Assembly (NCBI GenBank): GCA_031254155.1
Contig: JAIRVA010000136.1
Location: forward strand, 1-19,826
Direction: 5' to 3'
Source: Propionibacteriaceae bacterium
GTDB lineage: Bacteria > Actinomycetota > Actinomycetes > Propionibacteriales > Propionibacteriaceae
DNA length: 19,826 bases
The position numbers and the translations under genes were made by a program. How positions within the stretch are numbered: the first letter of the stretch is position 1; every line of letters begins with the position of its first letter. The notes under the pieces are model-generated. The model made no database searches, had not been told where the DNA came from, and was given only the letters and a program-made list of their open reading frames with translations. This document shows, piece by piece, positions 11,931 through 19,795 of the stretch.

Positions 11931-13493
11931 ATGTACGCGAGTGTTGAGGAATGGCGGGCCGAGGCCCGCGAGCCGATGGCGGAATGGATCACCGTCCGCC
12001 AACACATCGCCGACCTTGAAACCTACGCCGTCACATTATTGGCCCACGCGATCAACGCATACCGGTGGCCCGAAGAACTCCCCTTGCCAGAGCGGTGTGA
12101 CACGTTCCGGGCCCAGAGCATCCAAGGAGAGACGTTCGGGGAAGACCTGACCTCGGAGATCGCGATCACCCTGAAAACCTCCGTCGGCGCAGCCGAACGA
12201 CTCGTCGGCGACATCCTCCGGCTGGAAGAACGGTTGCCCCAGTGCTGGACGAAAGTCACCACCGGCGAAGCCGAGTTGTGGCAGGCCCGCAAAATCGTCG
12301 ACGCGTGCACGACCATTCCCACCACGGGTGGCGAGGGTCCCAGGACTGGTGTGACGGGTCTTCCGGGGACTGCTGTGGACGGTCTGCCGGACGGGTACGC
12401 CGAGGTGAACACTGAGACCGAGGCCGGGACCGGATGCGATGCCGGGGCCGGGTGCGATGACAAGGCCGGGACCGGAACCGGGGGCGGAGTCGGAACCGAT
12501 ACTGTGAGCGGAACCGAGGGCAGTGCCGGGGTACCGCCGGCTGCGGCGTCGGCGGCCGCGGCGTGGACGACGGTGGACGGCCTGGTTGGTCCCAGTCTGG
12601 GCGTGGTGGGGCCGCGCCGGTTCTTCACTACCCTGGACGCCGCCATCCTCACCGTCGACCCCGGGCACAACGAACGGCTCCGCCACCGGCAACCTGACCG
12701 GTTCGTCCGCACCGGCCACGTCAAAGACGACCCCGGCACGAGCTGGGTCTACGCCCGGCTAGACCCCGCCGATGTGGTCTACCTCGAAGCCACCACACAG
12801 TGGTTGGCCGACCTTCAAGCCAGCCAGGGCGACACGCGGAGCAACGACGTCCGCCGCGCCACCGCGTTCGGCCAACTCGGCAACCCCGCCGCCGCCGTCC
12901 AGGCGCTCGGCGTTCACACCACCCGCGGCCTGGACCCCGTCCCCCAGTCCGACGCCGAGACTCAGGTGATCATGGACGCAGCCGCCCGCCTGGCACCCCT
13001 ATTCACGCCCCGGACACAGGTCTACGTTCACCTCGTTCCCGACGCTCTCGCCGATCCGGACACGGTCACCCGGGTCGAACAACTCGGACCAATGCTGGCA
13101 TCCCAAGTGGCGGCACTCACAAAGGGGTCGAAGGTCCGGGTCACCCCGGTGATCCACGTGGACGGAGTCGGGATCACCGTAGACCAATACGAAATCCCCA
13201 ACAAGATCCGAGAACACGTCCTGCTGGCCCACCCGTGCGAGTGTTTCCCGTACTCCTCCCGCGAAACCCGGCATTTGGACCTGGACCACATCCGACCCTA
13301 CGCCCCAGGACTGCCCGGTCAAACCAGTCCCGACAACCTAGCACCGTTGTCCCGGCGGGCACACCGGCTCAAAACCCACGCGGGTTGGCAGTTCGACCAC
13401 CCCGACCTCGGAACCTACGTCTGGCGAACCCCCGCCGGACAACAAACCATGATCAGCCCCCACGGCACACTCCGCTCCCCCAGCCGACAGTAA
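11931..13493 (+). CDS. DUF222 and HNH endonuclease domain protein
   Basis: A 520-residue protein of the DUF222-HNH family, which includes the 13E12 repeat proteins of mycobacteria and is suspected of mobility but not functionally defined. DUF222 covers roughly residues 1-128 and 185-400. It is split by a ~65-residue Gly/Thr/Asp linker encoded by short GC-rich near-repeats. The HNH domain lies at about 436-487: CECFPYSSRETRH, LDLDHIRPY, SPDNLAPLSRRAHRLKTH. The His-Asn-His core is present; the second zinc-ligand region is less typical than in relatives. The ATG at 11931 follows a strong promoter by seven bases, without a Shine-Dalgarno sequence. The point where copy 1 diverges coincides with the start of the linker. 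Confidence 0.85.
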   Translation: MYASVEEWRAEAREPMAEWITVRQHIADLETYAVTLLAHAINAYRWPEELPLPERCDTFRAQSIQGETFGEDLTSEIAITLKTSVGAAERLVGDILRLEERLPQCWTKVTTGEAELWQARKIVDACTTIPTTGGEGPRTGVTGLPGTAVDGLPDGYAEVNTETEAGTGCDAGAGCDDKAGTGTGGGVGTDTVSGTEGSAGVPPAAASAAAAWTTVDGLVGPSLGVVGPRRFFTTLDAAILTVDPGHNERLRHRQPDRFVRTGHVKDDPGTSWVYARLDPADVVYLEATTQWLADLQASQGDTRSNDVRRATAFGQLGNPAAAVQALGVHTTRGLDPVPQSDAETQVIMDAAARLAPLFTPRTQVYVHLVPDALADPDTVTRVEQLGPMLASQVAALTKGSKVRVTPVIHVDGVGITVDQYEIPNKIREHVLLAHPCECFPYSSRETRHLDLDHIRPYAPGLPGQTSPDNLAPLSRRAHRLKTHAGWQFDHPDLGTYVWRTPAGQQTMISPHGTLRSPSRQ

Positions 13494-13499
13494 CGCCAC

Positions 13500-13560
13500 C
13501 TTACCCATCACTTCCGCCAACCCCGCGCCTGCGGACGACTCGGCCGACGCCGCAGCCACA
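13500..13560 (+). pseudogene. Remnant of the relE 5' region
   Basis: Bases 13500-13560 match the start of the relE-like toxin gene at about 8298-8357. The translated PAPADDSADAAA corresponds to PAVADDLADAAA. About 80% of bases agree by eye. It begins just after the DUF222-HNH stop. The remaining 13561-13636 holds no gene. Confidence 0.6.
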
Positions 13561-13636
13561 TGGCTCCAAGACACCTTAGGCCACGGTCGGTAACGGCTGA
13601 CAAGCAAGTCGCGCGCGATGTCAGTGTCATCCGGAG

Positions 13637-13665
13637 TTGACGAATGAACCTCGGTCTTCTACAGT
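13637..13665 (+). promoter_or_regulatory. Promoter of the BrnT-like operon, leaderless
   Basis: TTGACG (13637-13642), 17 bases, TACAGT (13660-13665), six bases, ATG at 13672. Confidence 0.7.
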
Positions 13666-13671
13666 TGACAG

Positions 13672-13917
13672 ATGATCAGGGAAAGTGCCCGGCGCCACGG
13701 CATTTCCGACGACGACATGAGGCACGCGTTGAGAGAGTGGTTGATACTCCACGACCTCACAGATCCCCAGGAGCGTCCGTTCTTGCTGTACGTCGGCCCA
13801 GACAGAGCCGGCAATCTCCTTGAGGTCGGACTCAACTCCGCGGGTGATATCGTCCACGCGATGCCTGCCAGAACGCAGTACCTCCCCCGAGCGAAAGAGA
13901 CGAGCAGACGAAGATGA
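13672..13917 (+). CDS. BrnT-like toxin
   Basis: An 81-residue protein with the layout of small actinobacterial BrnT-like (RelE-fold) toxins: a helix RESARRHGISDDDMRHALRE, then strands PFLLYVGPDRAGNLLEVGL and DIVHAMPARTQYLP. The motif GPDRAGNLLE and the ending HAMPAR-x-x-YLP are characteristic of this group, whose members probably act as ribonucleases. Its stop overlaps the next gene as ATGA; that gene encodes an HTH protein, the expected antitoxin. The order is toxin first. The start follows a -10 by six bases with no Shine-Dalgarno sequence. It looks intact. Confidence 0.65.
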   Translation: MIRESARRHGISDDDMRHALREWLILHDLTDPQERPFLLYVGPDRAGNLLEVGLNSAGDIVHAMPARTQYLPRAKETSRRR

Positions 13918-14183
13918 ACACAACCCACCTCACAGACGAACAGCTCGCAGACTGGATGGAAACCTCCAACAACGGCGCTGGCCCCACCCCGCGCTCCAGC
14001 ATCAGCCGGGCCGATCTGGACGACCTTCTCGTTGCTGTCACGGAACGAGATCGCGCCGAGCGCCATGTCGCCCACGCCGCGAAGACAGCCCACGCCGCCG
14101 GCGCCACCTGGACCATAATCGGGCAAGCACTAGGCATGACACGGCAGGGCGCACACAAAAAGTACGCGGGCAGCCAACCGTGA
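13914..14183 (+). CDS. HTH antitoxin paired with the BrnT-like toxin
   Basis: An 89-residue protein. Residues 1-50 hold an acidic segment (LTDEQLADWMETSN) and a helix (RADLDDLLVAVTERDRAER). The C-terminus is a helix-turn-helix: AGATWTIIGQALGMTRQGAHK. Such proteins accompany BrnT-like toxins and should bind both toxin and promoter. The last 30 codons occur again, almost unchanged, at the end of the chimeric RelE gene at 8506-8597; this complete gene is the likely source. It overlaps the toxin gene by four bases (ATGA) and the following fragment by four (GTGA). Confidence 0.65.
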   Translation: MNTTHLTDEQLADWMETSNNGAGPTPRSSISRADLDDLLVAVTERDRAERHVAHAAKTAHAAGATWTIIGQALGMTRQGAHKKYAGSQP

Positions 14184-14389
14184 GTCTTGAAGAAGGCCGA
14201 CTGCCTTACGAGCAACCCAACGTCCACCGACTCGTCCGGCTCAAGGATGTGCTGGCCTACAAGGAGCAACGCAGCATGAAACGTCACGCGCTCCTCGACC
14301 AACTGACTCAAGAGTCAGCCGCGGACGGGACCTACTTCATGACTACCGCCGAAGCCGACGCCGCTCTCGAGGAAGAACGCCATCAGTAG
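14180..14389 (+). pseudogene. C-terminal part of an excisionase-like (MerR-type HTH) antitoxin
   Basis: A 69-codon frame opening with GTG inside the stop of the previous gene. It encodes EEGRLPYEQPNVHRLVRLKD, VLAYKEQRSMKRHALLDQLT and the acidic tail TTAEADAALEEERHQ. This is the second half of the excisionase-type antitoxins that precede PIN-domain toxins in actinobacteria. The N-terminal half with the recognition helix (the usual ADLLGVSRPTxxKLL segment) is missing. The stop overlaps the PIN fragment by one base, so the original antitoxin-toxin coupling survives although the promoter-proximal half is gone. Confidence 0.65.
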
Positions 14390-14649
14390 TGGCCGCTCTC
14401 CCCGTCTTCCTTGATGCCAACGTTTTGATGCCCATCTCGCTGGCTGATCTGTTGCTGCGCACAGCGGAGGCTGGCCTCATCAATCTGCGGGACATCGCCG
14501 CCGCTCGCGAAGCCCGGCTGGACTCCAGCATCGACCTGGCGACACGACCACCGGCGGGCACGACGGGTCAGACCTCGAAGTCACTCATGCATGTATCAGT
14601 TGCCCAAACCCATCCTGGGACGGCCCGTCGACTCGGTCATCTACGGTAG
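14389..14649 (+). pseudogene. PIN-domain toxin start fused to a MntA remnant
   Basis: An 86-codon frame with a GTG start. Residues 2-30 are the start of a PIN-domain toxin (VFLDANVLMPISLADLLLR, TAEAGL), with its first active-site aspartate. From about 14474 the sequence matches the mntA gene instead: LRDIAAAREARLDSSIDL and RPPAGTT correspond to LRDVAAARG...ARPDSDVDL and RPPAGTT, with about 15 codons deleted. A frame change then follows, and bases about 14607-14645 match the region encoding ILERPVDLITYGG. Neither activity can remain. Confidence 0.68.
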
Positions 14650-14686
14650 GTTCACCGCAGTACCAATGTGGTTGGTCGGGTGAACC
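14649..14686. terminator. Nested hairpin after the LRR protein gene
   Basis: GGTTCACC (14649-14656) and GGTGAACC (14679-14686) form a perfect 8-bp outer stem. ACCAA (14662-14666) and TTGGT (14672-14676) form an inner stem. It lies 10 bases past the stop codon of the minus-strand LRR gene and would also face transcription arriving from the island. Confidence 0.6.
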
Positions 14687-14696
14687 GTCGCGTCAG

Positions 14697-17600
14697 TCAC
14701 AGAATATCTATTTGCGTGCTCACAAGCCTTTCAAGAGGTGACGTGTCCACAATCGGATTACCAAAGAGCCTCAACTCGTCCAGGGTAGTCAGGTTCGCGA
14801 GCGGAGAAACATCAACAATCATATTATCTGAGAGATAGAGTTCCCCAAGACTGGGTAGATCACTCAGCGCATGAACGTCGACTATCTGGTTATCCGACAG
14901 CCAAAGCCGATATAGGCGGGTGAGAGACGATAGCGGCGAGACATTTACGACCGAGTTCGCCTCCACGACAAGATAGGCGAGATTGGTGAGACCGGCCAAC
15001 GGCGACAAATCTGAAATGAGGTTTTGAGATAGAAAGAGAGACTCCAGTCCGTCGAGGCGGCTCAGCACACTAATGTCACTGATTTGGTTTGCCTCCGCCC
15101 CGAGAGAGGTGAGACTCGTTAGGCTCGCGAGCGGCGAAACATCCGAGACACTGTTATACGACAGATCCAACGCGCGAAGCGCCACGCAGTTGGATAGCGC
15201 TGCCACACTGCTGATTTGGTTCTCCCTCGAGCTCAACTTCTCCAGACCAGTGAGACTCGACAAAGGATCAATGTCTTCAATCTGGTTGTTACTCAGGTCC
15301 AACTGCGTGAGACTGTGGAGACCCGAGAGAGCGGAGATGTCTGCTACGACGTTCGCGCTGAAGTTAAGGTACTCCAGTTTCGTCAGATCACGGAGCGGTC
15401 CAACATCCTGAACGTGGTTGCTCCACAGATCAAGCGATTTCAGGTTTACCATAGACGACAAAGGAGTGATGTCCTTGATGCTATTGTCATAAAGATCCAA
15501 CACTTCTAGTTTGGTCAGGTCTGTCAAAGGTGATACGTCAACAACACGATTACCTTCCAGGCGGAGTTGCAGCAGATCGACAAAGTCTGAGAGTGGGGAC
15601 ACATCGACTATTTCGTTGTAGCCCAAGTCCAGCGAACCCGCGCCTTTCAGTTTTGGAAGTTGCGCAAGCACTGAAATATCAGCGACCTCGTTGCCGTGGA
15701 CCTCGAGGTGAGCAAGGTTTGGCAACCCGGCCAAAGGCGACAGGTCGGCGATATGGTTGCTAGAGACATCAAGCGACATGAGCGATGCCCCAAAAGAATC
15801 AATGCCATCCAGACTCATGATGTTTAAGGAAGTATACGAACCCCATCGGTTAGAACCACACTGCAAGGATCTTGAGTACCAGTCCCAGTAGGGGTCGTTT
15901 ACCAGTTCATCAATGTCCTGTTGTGTCACCACCCCAGGGTCAGATCCCAGAACCCAGCCACTCGGCAACAGGTCCATTGACCACATCGTGTAGGCGAAGC
16001 ATGTTCTCAACCCCGCATCCAGTAATACGTTCTCGCCCGCGGAATGCGTGGCTGTCGATGAGACCGTGGGACTGGCTATCCCCGAGGAACTCTCGGTGGG
16101 CAACGGGTGACACGTGTCCCACCCATCATCGGACGACCAGCACACTTCGACTAGAGGAATCGTCGTGTTCCAACTCAGCAGGGTGGCGCTGAGAAGCACT
16201 TTGTCAATGATGGGCACCTTGAACTCAACTTTACCCGAGAGGTCGATGTCAATGTCGATGCCTAGCCGCGCGGACATATCGAGACTCAGACTGTTGTTGT
16301 CCACCGTCGCCGTGAAAGTGCCACCAGCCACGGCTTTGACCCCGGCGCTGAAGACAGGGCCGAACGCGTCGTAAAGCGAAATCGACAGACTCGCGGTTAG
16401 CCCCAAACTCGCCTCGTACTTAGCATTGAACTCCTCTTTCGAGACGGAAGTTGGGTCGGGAGGATTATCGTAGGATGACGATGCGCTGTTGAGGTTTTTC
16501 AGACCGTCCTTGGACGAGTACGTGAACCCGTACACCTGTTCTCGCTTAACACTCTCTCCGATTGTCATGGTGAGCTCACCCGAGACACTGACAGTCGTGT
16601 CAACCGTCAACCGGGCGTCAATCGTGATGTAGACGGGCACCGGGCCGATCATGAACGGCGGCAGGTTTAGTACTGGTATGTTTGCAAGTGGTTGACTGAC
16701 CGACGTTTTCCACTCAGCTTTAGAGTATATAGACACCGTTTTCTGAATCTTGGAGGTCTCAGTCAACTTAACAGTGAAGTTGTCGATCGTGGGGACCTGG
16801 ACGATCCAATTCCACTCCACCGAGATCTTCAGGACGACCTGGAACGAGAACTTCAGTTCCACGGACGCCTCCATCTTGACTCCGCCCTCGATCTCAGTCT
16901 TGCTCCAAGTGTCGTCCTTCTGTTTCTGATTGGCGCCCGACAAAATGGTCGCCAGCCCGCTGAGCGGCACGTTCATGTCGATCCCGGACTTGAACGTGGT
17001 CTCCATGGTCTTGTCGATACCAAACGACATGGGCTCGATCCCGATGATCGCCGGTTCTACCCCCACGGGCTCACTGGCTGGCGTGGCCGTTGGGCCGCCC
17101 GTCGGTTCTGCGGTCGGCTCGCCGTTGTCCGCACCCGGGTCTTCGACCACGTTCGGGTACGGGCCAAGATCGGCCTGATCATCAGGCACGAGCCCCATGT
17201 AGGGCACCCCGTCGTCGACCACGATCACACCCGGCTCCGGTTCCGGCTTCTCGACGACCGGCTGCCCGGCGCCGAACAGATCGACCGTGTCGTTCTCGTT
17301 ACACTCCCAGATCGCGTCAATGAGGGCCGCCGCGCTGGTCTGCACCACCCACTGGTCCCCCACCTGGTCAATCGACTCCACCCGACGGAGGAACCCCTGG
17401 GGTGCGCCGTCGACGGCACTCGACACGATGACAGCGCCGGGCGCAAACGTGGGTTCAGCATTCAATACGACCGTGTCATCTGTGATCGACGCAACGAGCG
17501 AGACGCCATCCTGATACGCTGGGAGTACGACGGTGTCCGGAGCAATGATCACATCCGTCGATTGCGGCTCCAGAATGGTGAATCTCACGTCCGTACTGCT

Positions 17601-19781
17601 CACTGTCCCGGCCCGGTCGGTCACTCGGACCGTCACGGTCTGGTCGCCCGCCGGGGCCATGCCGACGAAGGACCACGTCACGCCGTCGGTGCCGTAGGTC
17701 AGGGTCGCCGTGCCGATGGTTTCACCGCCCGCTCCGAGGGTCACGGAGTCGAGGGCCACGCTGCTGGCCACCGTACCCGTCATCGTCAGCCCGTTGCTCT
17801 GGGCCAGGTCGACGACCTCGCCCTCGGCCGGCGAGGTGACGGCCACCGTCGGCTGGCCCGCCGCCACCGCCGTACCCACGAACGCGCCCACCCACTCGAC
17901 CTTCGCGGCCACCGCAGCGTCCCGGACGGTCGCCTGCACCGTACCCGCCGCGACCTTGGCCAGCGTCAGTTGCGGCAGCGCGCCCGCGGTGGGGTCCACC
18001 ACGGCGCCCCGGCCCCGGCCCGGCTCGGCCGCTCCGAGATCGAACAGGGTCGGTACGGCGGAGGGATCCGCGCTGACAAGGGCCAACGCGTAGGCGGTGT
18101 CGGCACTGGCCGGTACGTCGACCCTGACCGCCGCGTGCCGCGCCACGTCCACAGCCTGGCCCGCATCGACGACCGGAATGAACGAGCCATCAACGTTTGA
18201 CTTGGCGGAGTTCTGGGCCGGTTCCGGCACCCAGCCGCGCAGGTCCACCCGCAGTTCCGCCGCCCCGGCCGTACCCACGTACGCCACCGCCATCGCACCC
18301 TGCCAATCGGGGGCGACAACGGTTGTCACCGACGTACGACCCGCCCCGACCGGTACCGCCTGGCCCGCCAGCGTCAGCGTCCCCGCCGTCGGCGCCGTGA
18401 TCGTCGCCGTCAGGAACACCGCCCGTACGCCCGTGGCCGGGATGCCGCCCTGGCCGACCAACCCGACCGTCACCGGGTCCGCGCCGACCTGGTCGCCGGC
18501 CAACTCCTCGCCCGCCGTGTCGGCGCGGTTGGCCAGCTCGGGCAGCGTCACGACCGCGCCGGGCGCGCTCGCGTCACCGTCGAACGTGGCCAGGACCTCG
18601 ATCCGGGCATCGACCGCAGCGGAAGCCCGCAACGGGATAGCCCCCGCGATGACCGGCACGAGGACCACCGTCGAGGCCGACTGGCCCGCGGCCACGCTGA
18701 GGGCGGTCGCGCCCGTCGCATACACTTGCACGCCCTGCGCGGCCGACAACACCGACACCCGGACGAGCGCGCCGCTCGCCGACCCGAGACCGGGCAGCGC
18801 CACGGTCGCCGCGGCGTCCGTCGCCAGACGGGTCCCCACGCCGGCCTGAGTTTCGACGGCCGGGACGTGCCGGCCGGTGGTCAGCCCGGCATCGGTGGGT
18901 ACGGCGGTCAGGTCGGCGGGCGCCGCGTCGGCGTCCGGGGTCGTGAGCCCGATCATCGACGCGACCAGGGCCAGCCCGACGATCCCGACGATGGAGTAGC
19001 GCCCGATCCGGTTGGCGCGCCCGCTGGCCCGGACCTTCACCACCAGGACCACCCCGGCCCCGGTCAGGGCGAGGGCGAGCAGGAGGAAGGCGACGCTGTT
19101 GGTGGACTCCGCACTGCCACCGGTACCCGCGCCGGGTTTGGCAGCCGAGACGGCAACGGCCGACGGACTGGCCGTCGGGGTCGGGCTCGTGGAGGGCAGC
19201 GGGTTCTGGGTGGCGATCGAAGTCGCCGTCGCGGTGGGTGCGGGTGTCGTGGTCGTGGCAGTGGGTGAAGTCGTCGGGGCAGGCGTACCGGTGTCAGTCG
19301 GCGTACTGGTGTCGGTCGGCGTCCCGGTATCAGTCGGCGTACCGGTGTCACTCGGTGTACCGGTGTCCGTCGGCGGCCCGGCCGGTTCCGGGGTCAAGAC
19401 GGCGTGCGTATCCCAGGCATCAACAATCACATCGTTGGCATCGGCGGTTGTCAGCGCCACATGGGCATCCACGTCGGCGAGGGCCCGGACCGTCAGAGTT
19501 ACCACGCCGGGACCAACCGCCACCACGCCGGTCAGTCCGAAGGTCGTCGGGCTCAGCGCCACCGTGGCCGTACCGCCCGCTGTCGTGAGCGTCGCCGACA
19601 CGTCGTCGGGAACAAGGCCCGGTTGCTCGATGTCGACCCACGTCTGCGTACTGCCCGCGGGCAACGTCCGGGTCACGGTGACCGCATGGGCCGGATCGGC
19701 GAAGGCCGGAGCGGCGGTCGCGACCACCGCAGACAATGCCAGAACCCCGGCGGCGAGAAGCGCAGAAATGCGACTATGCAT
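14697..19781 (-). CDS. Large secreted/surface protein with internalin-type leucine-rich repeats
   Basis: A 1694-residue protein. Signal peptide 1-28 (cut after AFA). A small domain follows, then a TDTGTP stalk (about 137-168) and a Thr/Pro/Ala-rich region. One membrane segment lies at 229-248, followed by basic KVRASGRANRIGR; a second hydrophobic segment (263-280) ends in ADAAPA and resembles another signal peptide. Then come beta-rich domains, an Ig-like domain at about 640-737 (TVAVTSPAEGEVVDL), and a Pro/Glu linker (837-910). A beta-rich middle domain (913-1250) follows, and then 16 C-terminal repeats of about 22 residues (consensus LxxLxLxxNxIxDVSPLxxL, about 1314-1694). Internalin-type LRRs bind host or partner proteins; the ligand is unknown. 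No C-terminal sorting signal exists, so anchoring would be through the internal segments. The ATG at 19781 is supported by GGGAGGAA six bases upstream. Confidence 0.85.
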   Translation of the reverse strand: MHSRISALLAAGVLALSAVVATAAPAFADPAHAVTVTRTLPAGSTQTWVDIEQPGLVPDDVSATLTTAGGTATVALSPTTFGLTGVVAVGPGVVTLTVRALADVDAHVALTTADANDVIVDAWDTHAVLTPEPAGPPTDTGTPSDTGTPTDTGTPTDTSTPTDTGTPAPTTSPTATTTTPAPTATATSIATQNPLPSTSPTPTASPSAVAVSAAKPGAGTGGSAESTNSVAFLLLALALTGAGVVLVVKVRASGRANRIGRYSIVGIVGLALVASMIGLTTPDADAAPADLTAVPTDAGLTTGRHVPAVETQAGVGTRLATDAAATVALPGLGSASGALVRVSVLSAAQGVQVYATGATALSVAAGQSASTVVLVPVIAGAIPLRASAAVDARIEVLATFDGDASAPGAVVTLPELANRADTAGEELAGDQVGADPVTVGLVGQGGIPATGVRAVFLTATITAPTAGTLTLAGQAVPVGAGRTSVTTVVAPDWQGAMAVAYVGTAGAAELRVDLRGWVPEPAQNSAKSNVDGSFIPVVDAGQAVDVARHAAVRVDVPASADTAYALALVSADPSAVPTLFDLGAAEPGRGRGAVVDPTAGALPQLTLAKVAAGTVQATVRDAAVAAKVEWVGAFVGTAVAAGQPTVAVTSPAEGEVVDLAQSNGLTMTGTVASSVALDSVTLGAGGETIGTATLTYGTDGVTWSFVGMAPAGDQTVTVRVTDRAGTVSSTDVRFTILEPQSTDVIIAPDTVVLPAYQDGVSLVASITDDTVVLNAEPTFAPGAVIVSSAVDGAPQGFLRRVESIDQVGDQWVVQTSAAALIDAIWECNENDTVDLFGAGQPVVEKPEPEPGVIVVDDGVPYMGLVPDDQADLGPYPNVVEDPGADNGEPTAEPTGGPTATPASEPVGVEPAIIGIEPMSFGIDKTMETTFKSGIDMNVPLSGLATILSGANQKQKDDTWSKTEIEGGVKMEASVELKFSFQVVLKISVEWNWIVQVPTIDNFTVKLTETSKIQKTVSIYSKAEWKTSVSQPLANIPVLNLPPFMIGPVPVYITIDARLTVDTTVSVSGELTMTIGESVKREQVYGFTYSSKDGLKNLNSASSSYDNPPDPTSVSKEEFNAKYEASLGLTASLSISLYDAFGPVFSAGVKAVAGGTFTATVDNNSLSLDMSARLGIDIDIDLSGKVEFKVPIIDKVLLSATLLSWNTTIPLVEVCWSSDDGWDTCHPLPTESSSGIASPTVSSTATHSAGENVLLDAGLRTCFAYTMWSMDLLPSGWVLGSDPGVVTQQDIDELVNDPYWDWYSRSLQCGSNRWGSYTSLNIMSLDGIDSFGASLMSLDVSSNHIADLSPLAGLPNLAHLEVHGNEVADISVLAQLPKLKGAGSLDLGYNEIVDVSPLSDFVDLLQLRLEGNRVVDVSPLTDLTKLEVLDLYDNSIKDITPLSSMVNLKSLDLWSNHVQDVGPLRDLTKLEYLNFSANVVADISALSGLHSLTQLDLSNNQIEDIDPLSSLTGLEKLSSRENQISSVAALSNCVALRALDLSYNSVSDVSPLASLTSLTSLGAEANQISDISVLSRLDGLESLFLSQNLISDLSPLAGLTNLAYLVVEANSVVNVSPLSSLTRLYRLWLSDNQIVDVHALSDLPSLGELYLSDNMIVDVSPLANLTTLDELRLFGNPIVDTSPLERLVSTQIDIL
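14760..15830 (-). repeat. 66-bp periodic coding repeats of the LRR domain
   Basis: Sixteen units of about 22 codons each, one with a 2-codon insertion (AGSLDLGYNEI unit). They are diverged at DNA level but share the codons for NxIxDVSPL. The region is clearly richer in A and T than the upstream half of the same gene. Confidence 0.8.
19284..19373 (-). repeat. Five tandem 18-bp repeats encoding the TDTGTP stalk
   Basis: Five 18-bp units (90 bp), each reading close to CGTACCGGTGTCAGTCGG on the plus strand. They encode a Thr/Asp/Gly/Pro hexapeptide stalk. Perfect phase and small differences suggest that the number of units can vary by slippage. Confidence 0.8.
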
Positions 19782-19787
19782 GGTGAT

Positions 19788-19795
19788 TTCCTCCC
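19788..19795 (-). promoter_or_regulatory. Shine-Dalgarno sequence deciding the LRR protein start
   Basis: GGGAGGAA on the minus strand, six bases before the ATG at 19781. The following codons give a perfect signal peptide. The frame stays open to the window end (19826), but those 15 codons are the leader. No promoter could be placed in the remaining bases. Confidence 0.7.

Larger units (their letters stand above)
11761..12316 (+). repeat. Direct repeat, copy 2 (promoter and 5' part of the DUF222-HNH gene)
   Basis: About 556 bp matching 9674-10225. It starts at the same CTCCCAGC and diverges after ACGACCAT in codon 129. The left neighbour is the broken AbiEii gene, so the left border is shared between two unrelated neighbourhoods, as expected for a mobile or recombining unit. 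Confidence 0.85.

Noticed and set aside
16692..18200. 502-codon open frame on the plus strand opposite the LRR protein gene
   Set aside because: Composition is Arg/His/Asp-rich, as expected for an antisense frame of a GC-rich gene. The minus-strand protein has a signal peptide, domains and a Shine-Dalgarno site.
19284..19373. 18-bp tandem repeats as a CRISPR array
   Set aside because: There are no spacers. The units are contiguous, in phase with the reading frame, and encode a hexapeptide stalk.
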